Shown here: positions 1 to 12,700 of the stretch, in pieces
Numbering within the stretch: position 1 is the first letter of the stretch
Layout of the letters: the number at the start of each line of letters is the position of its first letter
Source: Apostichopus californicus
Lineage: Eukaryota > Echinodermata > Holothuroidea > Aspidochirotida > Stichopodidae
Direction: 5' to 3'
DNA: 31,887 nt
Assembly: GCA_020650975.1 (NCBI GenBank)
Contig: JAIPMN010002387.1
Span: 1 to 31,887 of the forward strand
Notes under the pieces: generated by a model
The model's input: the letters and a program-made list of their open reading frames with translations, nothing else
What the model was told of the DNA's origin: nothing
Database searches by the model: none
Made by a program: the position numbers and the translations under genes

Positions 1-28
1 GTGCTGCCTACAGCCAGTAATACTTTAC

Positions 29-3000
29 CTGTGACACACACTTATCAGAGAACCCCATCTTCTTAGCCAAACTTTCAGCTTGTTCCCTTTGGATTCCTGA
101 GAAAAGGAAAAAAAACCTCCTTTCCTTTAGTTGTTCACTCATGTTTGTTGCTTTCTGCAGTGAGTTGAGGGTGGGGTGGGACCATGGGACTTGAAATTAA
201 AGATTTGGACACTTGCGAATATGGACCATTTTGTCTCATACTTTAGGTTCAGTGTAATGTTTACATGTATACTGAAATACAACTTATGGTGCTATTACAG
301 GCAATGTGCTTTGCAGTAGTTACTAGTCCTACCTCTCATATAGGATGTACACTTAGAATATGGTCACATTACAAATTTAGTTTTAGGCGCGCTGCTACTA
401 CAACACATTTTGTTAAATGATCCATTAACTACCGTGGCTATTTCTGTCAATGACCAAGTCTTTTGAAATATTGTCTTACAATTAGGCCTACCAATACTTC
501 AAGTCATTTGTCACGTATTGTATGAATCTTCAGCCTGGGTTAATGCTCCGCAGCATCATCCTACAGTTAGATTAACACCCCCCCCCCCCCCTTCCCAATT
601 CATCCACTTCTTACCTGTAACAATGTCTATAGGTTCTGCAATAATTGCTTCTGGGGTTTCTTCTGCCACTTCTTCAATATTCACACCCCCCTGTGAACTA
701 CCAATGAGGACTGGACCCTACAACAGAACAAGGATTCAAAAATGGAAGTTGTCTTCAGAATTTCTCAAGCTTGCTTAAACAAATGAAAAGCCCTCCTCTG
801 TTACTGAAACATATAACTTGATCATGTTTACTTACAAAGTGCATAACTTGAAATTTCATTTTACCGTTGAATAGAGATTTAATTTAAGGCACAAACTTAA
901 TATCCTGCACTCTTTGTCACTTCATCTAACCAACTACTCTGAAATACGAACCAAGATATCATACTTATGACATCTCCCTGTGTAATACTGCATTTATTTA
1001 AAAACATTAATCTTTCATACGTACCATATGTGTTCTGTCCATTGTGATTGCAAAATAATACTCTCTTCTAGAATACATTCTTTCAACTATTAAAACCTGT
1101 AAGTAAAATAAGAAAATACTCAACTCAACATATGGATTTTTCATCACTTATTTTTATAAACATTTACTCAATCTTTTAATAGATATCACAACTTTCGAAA
1201 GATTACTAGTGCTTGAAGAGAGATGTGGCATTTTCTCACTAACACTGTTATTATCAAGAGGCGTTGTCGGTCGCAAAAATTTTGTTGGTAGACTAATTGT
1301 TGGTAGACACTTTTTTGGTAAATGATGCTGAAAACATACAATTATAAATTCACAAAAAGGTTACTATTTACGTGGTTTCAATTTGGGAATCCACAGAATT
1401 TGAATCGACCATCCCATGAATTTGGAGATATCTCACTTGCTTCACAGTAAGGTCATCCTAAGTTGTCACTTGATTATTGCAGGGTACTATGTTAAAGTGT
1501 TAAACCAAAGGAAAGACATTGATTGTAACAACATTCCAGACATGATGTCTCAAAAATGCATAACCATAATTACCTTCTATTATCACACACGATGAGACGG
1601 ATGCTCCTTTATTTTATCACATACACAGTACGGTACTACTATGGCAACATATGCGTATGGAATGGGAAAACCGTTTGTCGATAGGTACAACTTTTGTACA
1701 TTACTAACTTATATGATGTATCAGATTTTAGTTCAACAAAAAGAACTCTAGTTTTGACTTTCAGAAACGTCTCACGTACCCCCTGGGATGGACTGACGCA
1801 CCCCTTGGGGATTCATGCACCCCAGTGAGGGAACCCCTGCTATATACCATGTTTAGCACATAACACTTTGCAGCAGTCTCAGCTGCTCTCATCATACTAA
1901 ATATTCCACAGTCAGACGGTTTAATATCACAATGGATTGCTTTGATGCTGTGGCTAACCTACCACTGTGTTACTTACAACTGACTTTCAAGACAGCTAAC
2001 AAATATTGTAACATCACCCATCTCTACTGAGTATTGGCAATGAAATTGAATATATTTTTACCGAACTACAGATCCTTCCTTCTTCACCAGTTTGTTTTGT
2101 GATGAGTTTCTTTCCAATCATTTGATCTGCTAATTCTTTAACTTCTTCAGGCCTGTGTGAGAAAGATTACAAGTAATGTTTAAGCAAACTTAACATAATT
2201 AGTATATTTATAACAAACAAGTCATAGCCAAGATTAGTACAATAAAGATAGATTGTTATTTCAAAGTCCCTAGCTTTTAGTTGTAAGACATGCAAATTAT
2301 ACTCTAATCATTATCTAGAGTATTCTTCAAATTCTCAACTTATTTCAATGATCTGCTAACTTTTCACCAGTGGAAATGTGATCATTTAATGTTTTATCAA
2401 GGATCTAATACTAAACTTTTTCTAAGCTTTTACATATTTTTCTGTATTCTGCAATGCTATCATTTTTCTTATATTTTAAAAGTATGAATCAGCCTGAAAA
2501 GACCAGGCAAGCTTTTACAACTGACCATCACATTTACACCCTTTACTTACGAATATGCTAATTTAACCCCTCCTTTAAGACCACTTTCAAATGTTCCCTT
2601 GCCTCGTCCACCTGCCAACACTTGGGCCTTCACAACCACATCTTCGGCTCCTGAAATGGAGAAGAAAAGCAAACCAATTGAAAACTTTGTCAAAACTATC
2701 CCATGCTCCCAACATAGAAACTGTTCATTCTCATGAACAATGGAATACAAGAGTAATCTGAACTAGTTAAGTGGATTGGACTGGTCCAGATATGATGTTC
2801 ATTAATTAAACCCAAAAAAATGACCTATCATGTGGTATGTAAACTTGGAATAATTTAACGATTGCAGCTTGCAAACCAAGTTTTCATTACTTATCATTAA
2901 AATACTCAAAATATCATTGTTCACAGTAAAAAGACTGCTAAAATGTACACTTGTATAGTCCATTGGCCAATTTGAATAGCATTTCACTTTACTATACCAG

Positions 3001-4278
3001 ACAAATTATTCCCCGCTAAAATTTGTTCACAAGCGCAACTGTTTGAAATCCTCCATATGTAATACTATGAGATCTTATGATTACTAGTTTAAATCTTGCA
3101 ATGACCCTCTTAAAGATACATGAGGCAACTACTAAATTTGATGAAACTGACATGAATGAATCATCCTTTGAACTTGCAGGTCTGCATGTTGAAAGAATTG
3201 AAGTACACAAGCAAAATCTGCCATTTCTGTCAGACTTCAAATCTTTATCATTTGCTGCATGTAAACTTTTGCTTTGTCACCTCCCCCACATGTCTTTGCT
3301 CATTTCAGTGGACACTTGAAGAACATTTCAGCCATTTCATCATTTATACAGTTCACAGTATAAATTCCATTAGAAGACAAACCTAAACTTTTGGCAATTT
3401 CATAAGCCTGTTGGGATGTTTTTGCTACTTCTGCCTTTGGTGTTGGTATCCCAGCACTCTCTAAGAGATCATAGCTGATGTATTCATGGACCGAGAGATT
3501 CCTCTTCTTGTCATTTGCCAAGGCTAGTGATGGAGTTAAGAGCTGTAAAGAATTTAAAATACGGTAGTCACTATGTTGGAAACTAGATGATAAAAACATA
3601 GTGTGATTAAAACATAGTGTAATTAGAATAAGTTATTATCTGTTCTAGGCCTATAAAGGGGAACCCAACACAGATGGTTGCAATAGTCATTGTGTGTCCA
3701 ATACAATAGGTGAGTCACACAATGCAATGTATGATACACTTGGTAAAATGTTAATGTTACGCTTGCATCCATATGGGAGAATTTAAACAATTGATGTGAA
3801 TATCAAGTATCATTCTGATTCCAGGATAGCCACTAGGCAAATCTTAAAGTACCTTAGTTAACTTAAACCAAATGGCTGGTAATTAAACTTAAAGTAATAT
3901 GCAATGATGCAAAAGCCCAACGGCTAGAGATAAATCGTAAATATACTGGAGCTTTCTTAACTCACGATGAGAAGCGTAAAACCGAGGTACAAATTCTTGT
4001 CCGGACTTTACCTCCGCAAAGCAAAAAACCGAACTAGCCTGTAACAAGGCTTGGTCACCCTAGCCTAACGTTAGAAAACTGTTGTTCCAATCACAGACCT
4101 AACGTTATGTATATTATGATTAAAGGTTGCAACTGTACAGTAAACAGTATAGCACAATTGCTTAGCCTAATTTGGTTTTCCTTTGAAATAAGCAAAGTTC
4201 CATACTCACCCTTGATGACAATAGGCACCTTGCAGCTTTCAAAGACATGCAACCACTTTTATACAAGCAGGAAGCCAT
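29..4278 (-). CDS. SUCLA2: Succinyl-CoA synthetase, ADP-forming, beta subunit (SUCLA2), N-terminal half; gene continues past the left edge
   Basis: The encoded enzyme couples succinyl-CoA to succinate conversion with ATP formation in the mitochondrial TCA cycle, as a heterodimer with the alpha subunit. Coding exons on the minus strand are 4278-4210, 3542-3383, 2650-2551, 2152-2062, 1096-1025, 717-615 and 96-29, giving 221 codons against about 460 in the human protein. All introns have GT-AG borders and phases agree. Exon 1 encodes a 23-residue basic, hydroxylated leader with no acidic residues that looks like a mitochondrial presequence. Then come RNLSVHEY, the ATP-grasp motif [12 protein letters not shown] (residues 84-95), [28 protein letters not shown] and [26 protein letters not shown] matches the ADP-forming SUCLA2 as I recall it rather than the GTP-forming SUCLG2 (KGVFNSGLKGG). 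The C-terminal CoA-ligase domain is outside the window. Start chosen because it is the only ATG giving a leader in frame with exon 2. Confidence 0.95.
1752..1839 (-). mobile_element. Fragment of a hAT-like terminal sequence in SUCLA2 intron 4
   Basis: Read on the minus strand it begins CAGGGGTTCCCTCACTGGGG and continues with GGGGTGCGTC and GGGGGTACGTGAGA. CAGGGGTTC followed by (G)GGGT(G/A)CGTGA repeats is a familiar end of hAT-type elements in animal genomes. Only one end was recognised. Confidence 0.4.
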
Positions 4279-4292
4279 AATTGAAGAGTTTT

Positions 4293-4307
4293 CCGTGTAC
4301 TACACGG
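4293..4307. repeat. Perfect palindrome CCGTGTA-C-TACACGG just upstream of the SUCLA2 start
   Basis: Two 7-bp arms are exact reverse complements around one base, 15 bp upstream of the SUCLA2 ATG. It could be a dimeric transcription-factor site or, if transcribed, a small hairpin in the 5' UTR. Role unknown. Confidence 0.6.
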
Positions 4308-5698
4308 AGAGAACACACGTCGAAATTTAGAGCATCAGTCTCCAAACAAGTCAAAACGTACCTCGGCAAACTACACAGAGTACTTACGTCCTACGGCAAC
4401 CTTTCACATATAATCTATAGAACGCCAAGCTTCGCGCAAGTAATTTTAAACTAACATAAACTTTTAATACAGTTGGTGTTTACCGTGGTGCGATCACTTA
4501 AAATATCCTTACAGTCCAAATTGATGGTTTCGGTATGGAATCTGACGTTTGTGGTTGAGCTCTATAAAGTGTTTTGTTAATGTATAACAATCATGTTTGA
4601 AACTTTAAATCATTGTTATTTACTGATGAGGAACAAAAGTGATAGTACTCTTTCACCTAATCAAGAAATGCATCTCAGCTGCACTGGTTGGACATTAACT
4701 TCCTTCATGAAACGCATGTCAATGGTCCTGTACATAGTGACTAATACATACATATTCAGGTATTTTATTGTGGAGTTGGCTGATAAACATGTAAGGCAAA
4801 CTCATCGTTTAATTGAAGTTCTTGAACAGCGCTTGTAACGAATCTGATTACTCATATAAGGAACAATTTACTGTTAAGAGAAAAGAAAAAGAGTTAGAAC
4901 CCGCGGTACGAGTGAAAGTACATGATGGTTGCCTTTCTGAGAAGGAAAACAATTAACACCATAAATACTACAGTAGCCTACCATTATGGAAAACGGATAG
5001 AATAACGCTTATCGTTAGAGAAGTTATAAAATGCGCCAAGAATTAACTGAAGTTTTACGATAGACCTTCCTAAAACACGAGGTGTATGTTTAAACGATTT
5101 TTTAAAGTTTATTAACGATTGCTTTTCCGTATGTCGATTAAGCAAAGAAAGCTTTGCTTCGTGTTCTGGGGAGGAAATAACGTGTCATTACTGGTAAACC
5201 CCTTTTGATAATGTTTTTGTTTACAAGTTAAATTGAAATTCTTTAGGACTACACATGTGCTATATTACACATCAATCGTACACATAAGACATATGTCACA
5301 GTAAAAAAACCGCGACCGAGATATAATGTGCATTAAACACTTTCCATCCTCATAGGAGGATCAATATATTGGTCGAATGGGCCCACCTATAAAAGAACCA
5401 CGAGAACCGTTGGGATGTGTCTACTGTGTACACTTAGTAATTTGCTTGAAATGAATTAAAATCCGGAAAGCTCTCACTTTTGCACTGGTGGCCTCCCATA
5501 GTTGAAAAACGACTTGAAGCAAGTAATTGTGTTTACCGGTTGTTCTGATTTAAATCCGTGTCGAAATTTGAGCTTGAGGTCTCCACGAACATTTATCGAT
5601 ATGTTAAGATACTTTATGATACCTTAGTAAGTCTTCATTTTATGCAATAGCATGTATTTAAGAGATTGATGTGATTACTGAACCAGAAATAGGTACAG

Positions 5699-5738
5699 GC
5701 TAGGCCTAAGTTTGGCATCCACTCAACTTAGGCCTAGC
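5699..5738. repeat. Perfect inverted repeat with 14-bp arms and a 12-nt loop
   Basis: GCTAGGCCTAAGTT at 5699-5712 is exactly reverse-complemented at 5725-5738. The arms contain the AGGCCTA motif that recurs through 5700-5812. It could extrude as a hairpin or be the remains of a small foldback element. Confidence 0.75.
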
Positions 5739-6789
5739 AATGTAGCATAACTGTTATCGCCATTGATACTAATACTAGGCCTGCCTAGCTAACGTTAGCC
5801 TAGGCCTAAATGTAATACTACAAATCGTATTGTGACAATATTTGGATGAAACACTGGGCCACTTACTGGACAATATCACAAAAAAATGGTGCCATTCCGG
5901 GACCTTTCATGACGCAATTTATGCAAAAAGAGCAGAAAGCGTCCAACTTCTCTTGAATGATCTTCAATGACTTAAAATACAATCCATATATGGTTGAATC
6001 CAAATATAGTGTAACACTAACACATCCAAAACAAGGATGTTCTAGAAAGAATAATATGGCGATCGTTTCCCTTCTTTACATTGGACACAAACAAATAACA
6101 TTTGAGCAGATTTAATTAAACTAACACAACAGAAGTTACCTTGAGGCTTGATGTTAATGATTTGGTAATGATTTGGACATGAACAACACATTAGGAAACT
6201 TGCTAGCCTCCTTTATGTTTAGCTATAATACTTGCTGTTGCCATGGTAAAATCTTGAAATTTCCGACAGTTCCTCACAAAAGGTCTTCATCATAATAGGT
6301 GCGTGGACTATAGTGTGCTTCATTTGGCTACTACAGCACAACAAGGTGTTGCAGCTCAAATTCAAAAGGGCATAGGTAAGGCCCAACTTGAAAACTTCTA
6401 TAAGCAGAAGTAACCAAAGTTAAGATTTTCCTTTGTGGCACACTTCCAGAGCCTGTAAAAGTATATCCACCACATTGCTTATATATTAATTTTAATGTTA
6501 AACACATAACTTGCTATCATCCATGAAAAAAAATTGTCCAACTCTCCTTTGTTTTCATTTTTTGTCAGACTTTTGATGCACTTTGCAGTTCAACAGTGAC
6601 ACATAAATCCTTAGAAATGATACCTTGGTCTCCTGGTAGTGCTTGACTCTCAATGTTAATTTTTTCTTCTTTACATTAAAGCATCACTTTCAAATTCACA
6701 AGTTCTGAAGTTGCTTTGGACTCTGAATAGTTTTCATCGATGATTAAATGTGGTAGACTTGATGGGTTTTAACTGTTGTCGCCATAAGT

Positions 6790-9700
6790 ATGCTGACTAG
6801 ATGGCAGACATGGGAGAACTTCATAGGGAAGCAGAGAAAGCAGGGTGAGTCAATTTTTACGTAGGCATCTGGTGATACTTTATCTGGTATTGGATAGTGA
6901 AATGTTATTCAAAAGTCGCAAAATTATGTCAAAAAATGCAAAGATGTATAGTAGTTTTGTAAGTTAAAGCTCTGTTTTTGTTTCCAGAAATTAACAAATT
7001 TCATGGTGGCTGCATTTTTTTGTTTTAATGCAACAATGTATGCAAAAAGTTCTCCCAAATAACAGTAACAATAAACTAAACAGCCTGTACAGGGCAACAT
7101 TTTTAACAATTTTTAGTGGTGTCTCTTGGACAACCAGGTCTTATTTCTTGGTCGTCTGAACTCTGAACAGCAAATTTGTTCGTCTGTAAAAAATGTAGAA
7201 AATTACAAAGAATGACCAATATGTAAATTGTAGGAGAGATGTGAAGGTTTGGTGAATAGAACACCAGCTTTGGGCCAGTAAAATTCACATTTGTGTGCAT
7301 TATAGGCCAGGCCTACCACTATTTCTTTTCAGTATCCCCAAATTAATGGAGGGCGATACCAATTTATCACTTTACCCATAAGAGGGTATTTAGTTACAAT
7401 ACAATCTGACTTTGATGTGAACAACTAATGGTTTGCTGGACAACCTCCAAAGCCGATTTTGGTCATCCGAACACAAATTTGGTTGTCTCTGAAGATGGTA
7501 CCTCCACTAAAAATTTGCCCTACCTAAAGAACTGCTTTTTGTTTTACTCAGACTTTTTACAGGTCCAACAACATCCTGTGAAGTTGAGCTTCAGGAGTTG
7601 ATGAGACAGATTGACATCATGGTGAACAATAAGAAGAAGGAATGGGAGATAGAGTTGCAGGCGACAAGACTGAGGCTGCAGGCGAGTGAAAAGGAAGAGA
7701 TGAATGTCAAAATGGAACTCAGAGACAAATCACAAGAGGTTTGTTCAGCCTGTCGTTCTAGATGTCCATAAATAATGCCTTCCGACAAAATCATATCAAT
7801 AATCAAATAATTAGTTTACAGAATAAATTTTGATATAGGTCTATAGATCTATGTTATGAACCATTCTTGCCTATCAGTACCACTTGGAGTTCCAGCAATT
7901 ACCCTTCAAATGATCCAGGTTCTGTCTGGACTATCTAATCTATCACACATGTTAAAAAGTCAGCTCCTTGCCAAAACATACATACAATATTAAATAGGAA
8001 GGTGGAACTTTGATGGTCTCATTTTAAGATGTTTTGCAACAAGTTACAAATTTGTCAAGGATAAAGTGGTATTTGAATTCATAATTTATGTCCTGGTTGC
8101 CCGGGTGTTTATACAAGAGGTTAAAAGAATTCTTGTGTTTAGGAAGTAGTTGAAATTTCCTAACATAATGGATTAACTGACACAATAAGTGTTCTCTACT
8201 AATCAGCTCATGTCATGTGATTTTTGAGTAATGAACTTCCAGACTGTTCACATCCTATGAATCCCTTGCAACAAACCCCAAAATTGATACAAAATGCTGA
8301 TATATGCCCAGTTCTATTTTCTACGACTAGACATTTCCAGTTCAACGCTACAATTAAAACTACTGTCGTCCTTAAAATTTGTAATCTTTATCAGTAAATA
8401 TTGCCCAATTAATTATGACAGTAATATTCAGTTGTGTGTTACACCTAAGTGAGTATGTATCTGATTCACAAAATTATGATCAAATTCTACAGTGTTATAC
8501 AGTTTGCTTAGTAGAGGAACATTCCTTGGTTTGGTTCCAAGTTTGAATTCCACTACGATGTAGGGATATAAACTATTGAAACAACTTTACAAAAAGTGTC
8601 AATCTTTACAATTATCAATTTCACACAGAAGTGCTAATCATTTTGGCTGTAACATCTGGAAACAATATTTGTTGATATGACTTATTATATTTAAGGACTA
8701 ATTAGGCTTTTACCTGTCATATTTTGGTATTGAATGTTGTATGAAGAAATTAATCATTCTAACCATTTTTCACGTCCGTATAACCTGTAGAGTGAAATCT
8801 AAACTGCTCTCCTTTCTAACTTATAAGGTTAACCAGCTGCATCATCAGTTAGAAGGAATGGAACGTGCTCAGAGGGAACTTGTCTCACAATATGAGGAGC
8901 AGGTTTCAAAGTTGAGGATGGAGGTATTTCTAATTTTGCCTTTTTGTCTTTGTAAAGCAAGATATTCACACCTTTATTCTACCGCCTTATGCTCCATGGT
9001 GTTCTTTGAAAAAGCAAAGGAAGTTTTGGCTAAGATGAGATTCAAACCAGTGACCTCAGGAACACAAATCCTGTGCTGTATCAAGTGAGATATCCAGCTA
9101 TAGTTTATCCTGCCCTGAGTCCCGACCAGCACTCAATCAAAGTAATGGGTAAATAATTACTGTTTAATTTTGTTCTTTTCTTGTGTTTGTTTTACTGTAA
9201 AGCAATGTGTGATGCAATGAGCGTCACTATATAAAAGTATATTATTATTATTATTATTATGATGATTAATAATGGTTGCCAGTATTTCAGATTCACTTTG
9301 GTTTGTCTCTTTAATACAGGCTTTTGAGGGATATCATTGGAACAAGATTTTGTCAAATTCCATAAATAATGGATGAACATAGAGATTAAGTCTGTGTACA
9401 CAGGTTTTGTTATCTTCAAGTTGTCTTCTATATTCTCTATAGTTACTGATGATACAAAAGAACTATTCCAAACTTCAGAACCATCAGAGTAAGGAGAACC
9501 GCGCCGAACGCAAATCGAAAGACCACAGTACTGCAGAATTACGCAAGATACAATCTGAGTTAGTCAGCAAGGAACAACAGGTCCATGTAAGTTTTTACAT
9601 AAGAACATTTTAAAAGTTGTAAAATATCAAATGGGTCGTAAAAAATGCTTTGGAAGAAACAAAGAAAAGAACTTCAAAATTGTATATTTGCTTAAAGAGA

Positions 9701-12700
9701 TTGTAAAATAAAATTTGTGATTTCGACTTTTGTCTTGTAGGTAGTGTGCATTGCTGTATCTAGCACTGTTTTGGAAATAGGCTTTGCACAAAAAGCTCTT
9801 TTCCTAGGAACTAGCAAACATCAAGTTGTTGTATTTCTGTATACTCCATAGATAATTGATGATGTCAAAATTATTGACTTCAATAAGAGGAAGGATTAAT
9901 AGATGAAAGCAGGCTCATATTCTTCATCACCATTGTCTTCTCTGTGGTGCAGTGTGAAGACCACACCCTGTCAATAAGGAATCCAATGTAGAATCTAATA
10001 CTGGTGTTGGTTTCCACTGTTTATGTCATACCAGATATGAAATCAAACCCAATCTTGTAATCTTTTTTTGATTGTTCAGGACCTTAGAATTTGCTGCAAC
10101 AAGTTGGAAGAAGAAAAGAAATTTTGTGGTCAGGAAGTGGAAGCCACTGAGGGACAAAACAGAATCTTACAGGAGAAATGTGATGCACTGCAGGTAAAGA
10201 GATTTTGCTCAACTTGGTTCTTTTAAATAGGTATAAGTTACACATTTGAAATTTTCTTGTAGTGAGCTTCTAAATCTTTTTGTCTTGATGACATTTCAGA
10301 ACTATGCAATGGTGGTGGCGTTTGACGTGTATGCATGTTTGTGCGTTTGTCACCAACTTCCAGGCCCATTAAGACAATAACTTGGGTATATCTAATACTT
10401 GGGTATATCAATAACTTGGGTATATCTAATACTTTGGTATATCAATAACTTGGGTATATCTAATACAGTCCATGACGATGTAACCATACACCATATAGGA
10501 GCGTTTGGTAAAGATCAAGTGTCCCTCCATATGTGACTTTTTTATGCTTCTTTTATGCACAAATTCCCTTTCAGTCTCCTAAATAAATCAACAGAAAGTA
10601 TGTCAATGGACAATATAGTATGATTTGAGTATTCCTCATTGTGACTTGTTTCACCTTTAGTTGGAATGACTGGCAAAGAGTCTTAGCAACATGATGTACT
10701 ACCTGGGTACTGCTGAATAAACATGCAGCTATTGCACTTAGCCCCTTCCCCAGGCAGAGCAATAGGGAATTGCTTTATGTTATAGAACAACAGCATCTGT
10801 GTTTTCACTTCACCATTTTGATGCCTCATAGTGAGTGTAAAAATCTAATTTGTCTGTAGTAGATAATAGTCATTGAAGGTCAGTAGAAAGCACAATGTGA
10901 CAAAATTGTATAACTGAATAAGACATTTTGAACAGATTGGTTGTACTGGTGGTTGTATTATTGTAGATGTATTGTCCCCACAGAGGTGCAATCAGAGGTC
11001 TTCTTTCTCTCTCTAATAGAGGTGAAACCTCCTTCCAAATGGTTACTTTATTAAAATGTGTCAGAAATAATTAAACAGATGAAAGGTCCTCAGAATTGAT
11101 GATCCATATGGCATTGAAAGTCGTACTGCAAGTGCTAAAGAGATGACTCTTTTATTAAGGCATTAAGTCATCCATGTGTGATTTTCATCCATTGCCAATT
11201 TATTTTAGCACCAGTGTACGAACTACCAGGAGCAATTGGGAAAGAGGAGACAAATGTTGGAACAGACAGACCTCAACTTCAGATCAAGACTGGCACATTT
11301 AGAGGGCCAACTTCAGAGAGCACAAGACACCTTGGACAGCAAGAGTGCTACCATTCAGAGGATGGAGGACCTTCTGGAAGAGGCAAATAAGAAGAACAAA
11401 ACCATGGAGAAGGAGAGGCAGGCCTTAGAAGGAGGCCTTGTAGCGGCAGAGGCGCAGATAAATGTACGAAGCACAACTTAATGCGATGTGTGTGTGTCTG
11501 TTAGGTTTGATTGACATCTAAGCGATGGATGTAACTTGCATGCTTTGATTTGGAAGAATTAAAAGTCAATTATAATCCAGCCATGGTGATGAATATTAGT
11601 CTTTTAGGTTTAACCGAAATATATCGGAGAGCATCTTCAATACTTTGACTACTAGCGGTGGGCTGATCCAGGATTTCTTGGAGTGGGGAAAGGGAGGCAA
11701 GTATCTGTAGATTCTTGAAATTACTGCTGACGTTGCTGTGGAGGAGAAAGAGAGGTAGGGAGGGGGTGGAGAGAGGGAAGTGGGCCTTCCTGGTTAGTCG
11801 TAAGACTATGGGTCTCTGCGACTACCAAAAGGCTAAGTCACAAAGGTCAGGTCAAGTCCAGTAGTGTTCAATCATGATAGTGTGTGATAGGCTTGAGCTG
11901 TAAGATGATTTAGAATCTTAGCTACGATTCACATACCTGAGGGGTACTTGATAGGAAAATAGAAGTGATTGGCTTTGTTTTACCTTTTATGTATGGTTGA
12001 TGTTTATAATCTAGACCAATCAGATTCCTGGGAAACCCTTCAACTCATTTTTAAAGTAACCAGATATTTATGTCGTTTTCATCATTCCAGGCATTGAGGA
12101 AAGAGGCTGCAGGTTACCGGCAAGAAGCAGAGAATCGAGATCATTCGCTGACCATCGCTCAGGAGGAAGTTGTAAGACTTCGTCACACTGCATCGCAACT
12201 CAAGAGCGGTCTCATGGATAAGGAACAACTTATCAGGTCGGTAGTAGGCTTTAGAACAACTTGAATGAATATCATGTTACCAGTGAGAAACGGTTGAGGG
12301 ATAAAGTGTTGGAGAGCTGGACCTGACTAAGACAGATGGAAAATGTAGCCTGGAATGTCGGACAGCATAAAATAGAGAGTATTGTAACAGCGAGGTGATA
12401 ATTAGTATCAGCTCTCTGAGTAACATTCATTAGTTCCTTTTGTTTGGTTTCCTTTTGTTTATTTATCATACTTTGCAGAGGTGATGCTAAATTACCTTGT
12501 TTGTGTTGTAAGAATACTCTAAGTGCTCAAAGTAAGACTAAAACTTGAGTTGCAGTATCATTCGTTAAGCTTGTGATTAGTTTTGCAGTCAACAGTCTGG
12601 TTGACATAGTTCAGGAGACTCGCCATCTTAATACTGAAAACAAATAAAGAAAATTTTTTTGTATTAGGTCAGGTGGCTTTAAGGCTCCCAATGACAGGAA

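Larger units (their letters stand above)
4279..6789. other. Intergenic region between the divergent SUCLA2 and CEP63 genes
   Basis: No coding exon could be supported. The part next to 4279 should contain the SUCLA2 5' UTR and promoter, and the right part the CEP63 promoter and perhaps a noncoding exon. It holds a 15-bp palindrome at 4293-4307, a hairpin at 5699-5738, several AGGCCTA and AACGTTAG motifs around 5700-5812, and two similar segments near 4315-4355 and 5555-5590 that share TCGAAATTT followed by GTCTCC. A short open frame at 4593-4838 has no recognisable similarity and is probably chance. Confidence 0.7.

Noticed and set aside
518-778. Open frame of 86 codons on the plus strand
   Set aside because: It is antisense to SUCLA2 exon 6 (615-717), and the proline run comes from a poly-C tract.
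4593-4838. 81-codon open frame in the SUCLA2-CEP63 spacer
   Set aside because: No recognisable motif, no splice or promoter context; length is expected by chance in AT-rich DNA.
7115-7500. Two similar phrases (GGACAACC ... GGTCGTC/GGTCATC ... CAAATTTG) as a new repeat
   Set aside because: Only a loose match is visible in an intron; too degenerate to define an element without alignment.
8741-9088. 115-codon open frame as a separate small gene
   Set aside because: Its core is CEP63 exon 3 (8828-8923) with flanking intron read through on both sides.
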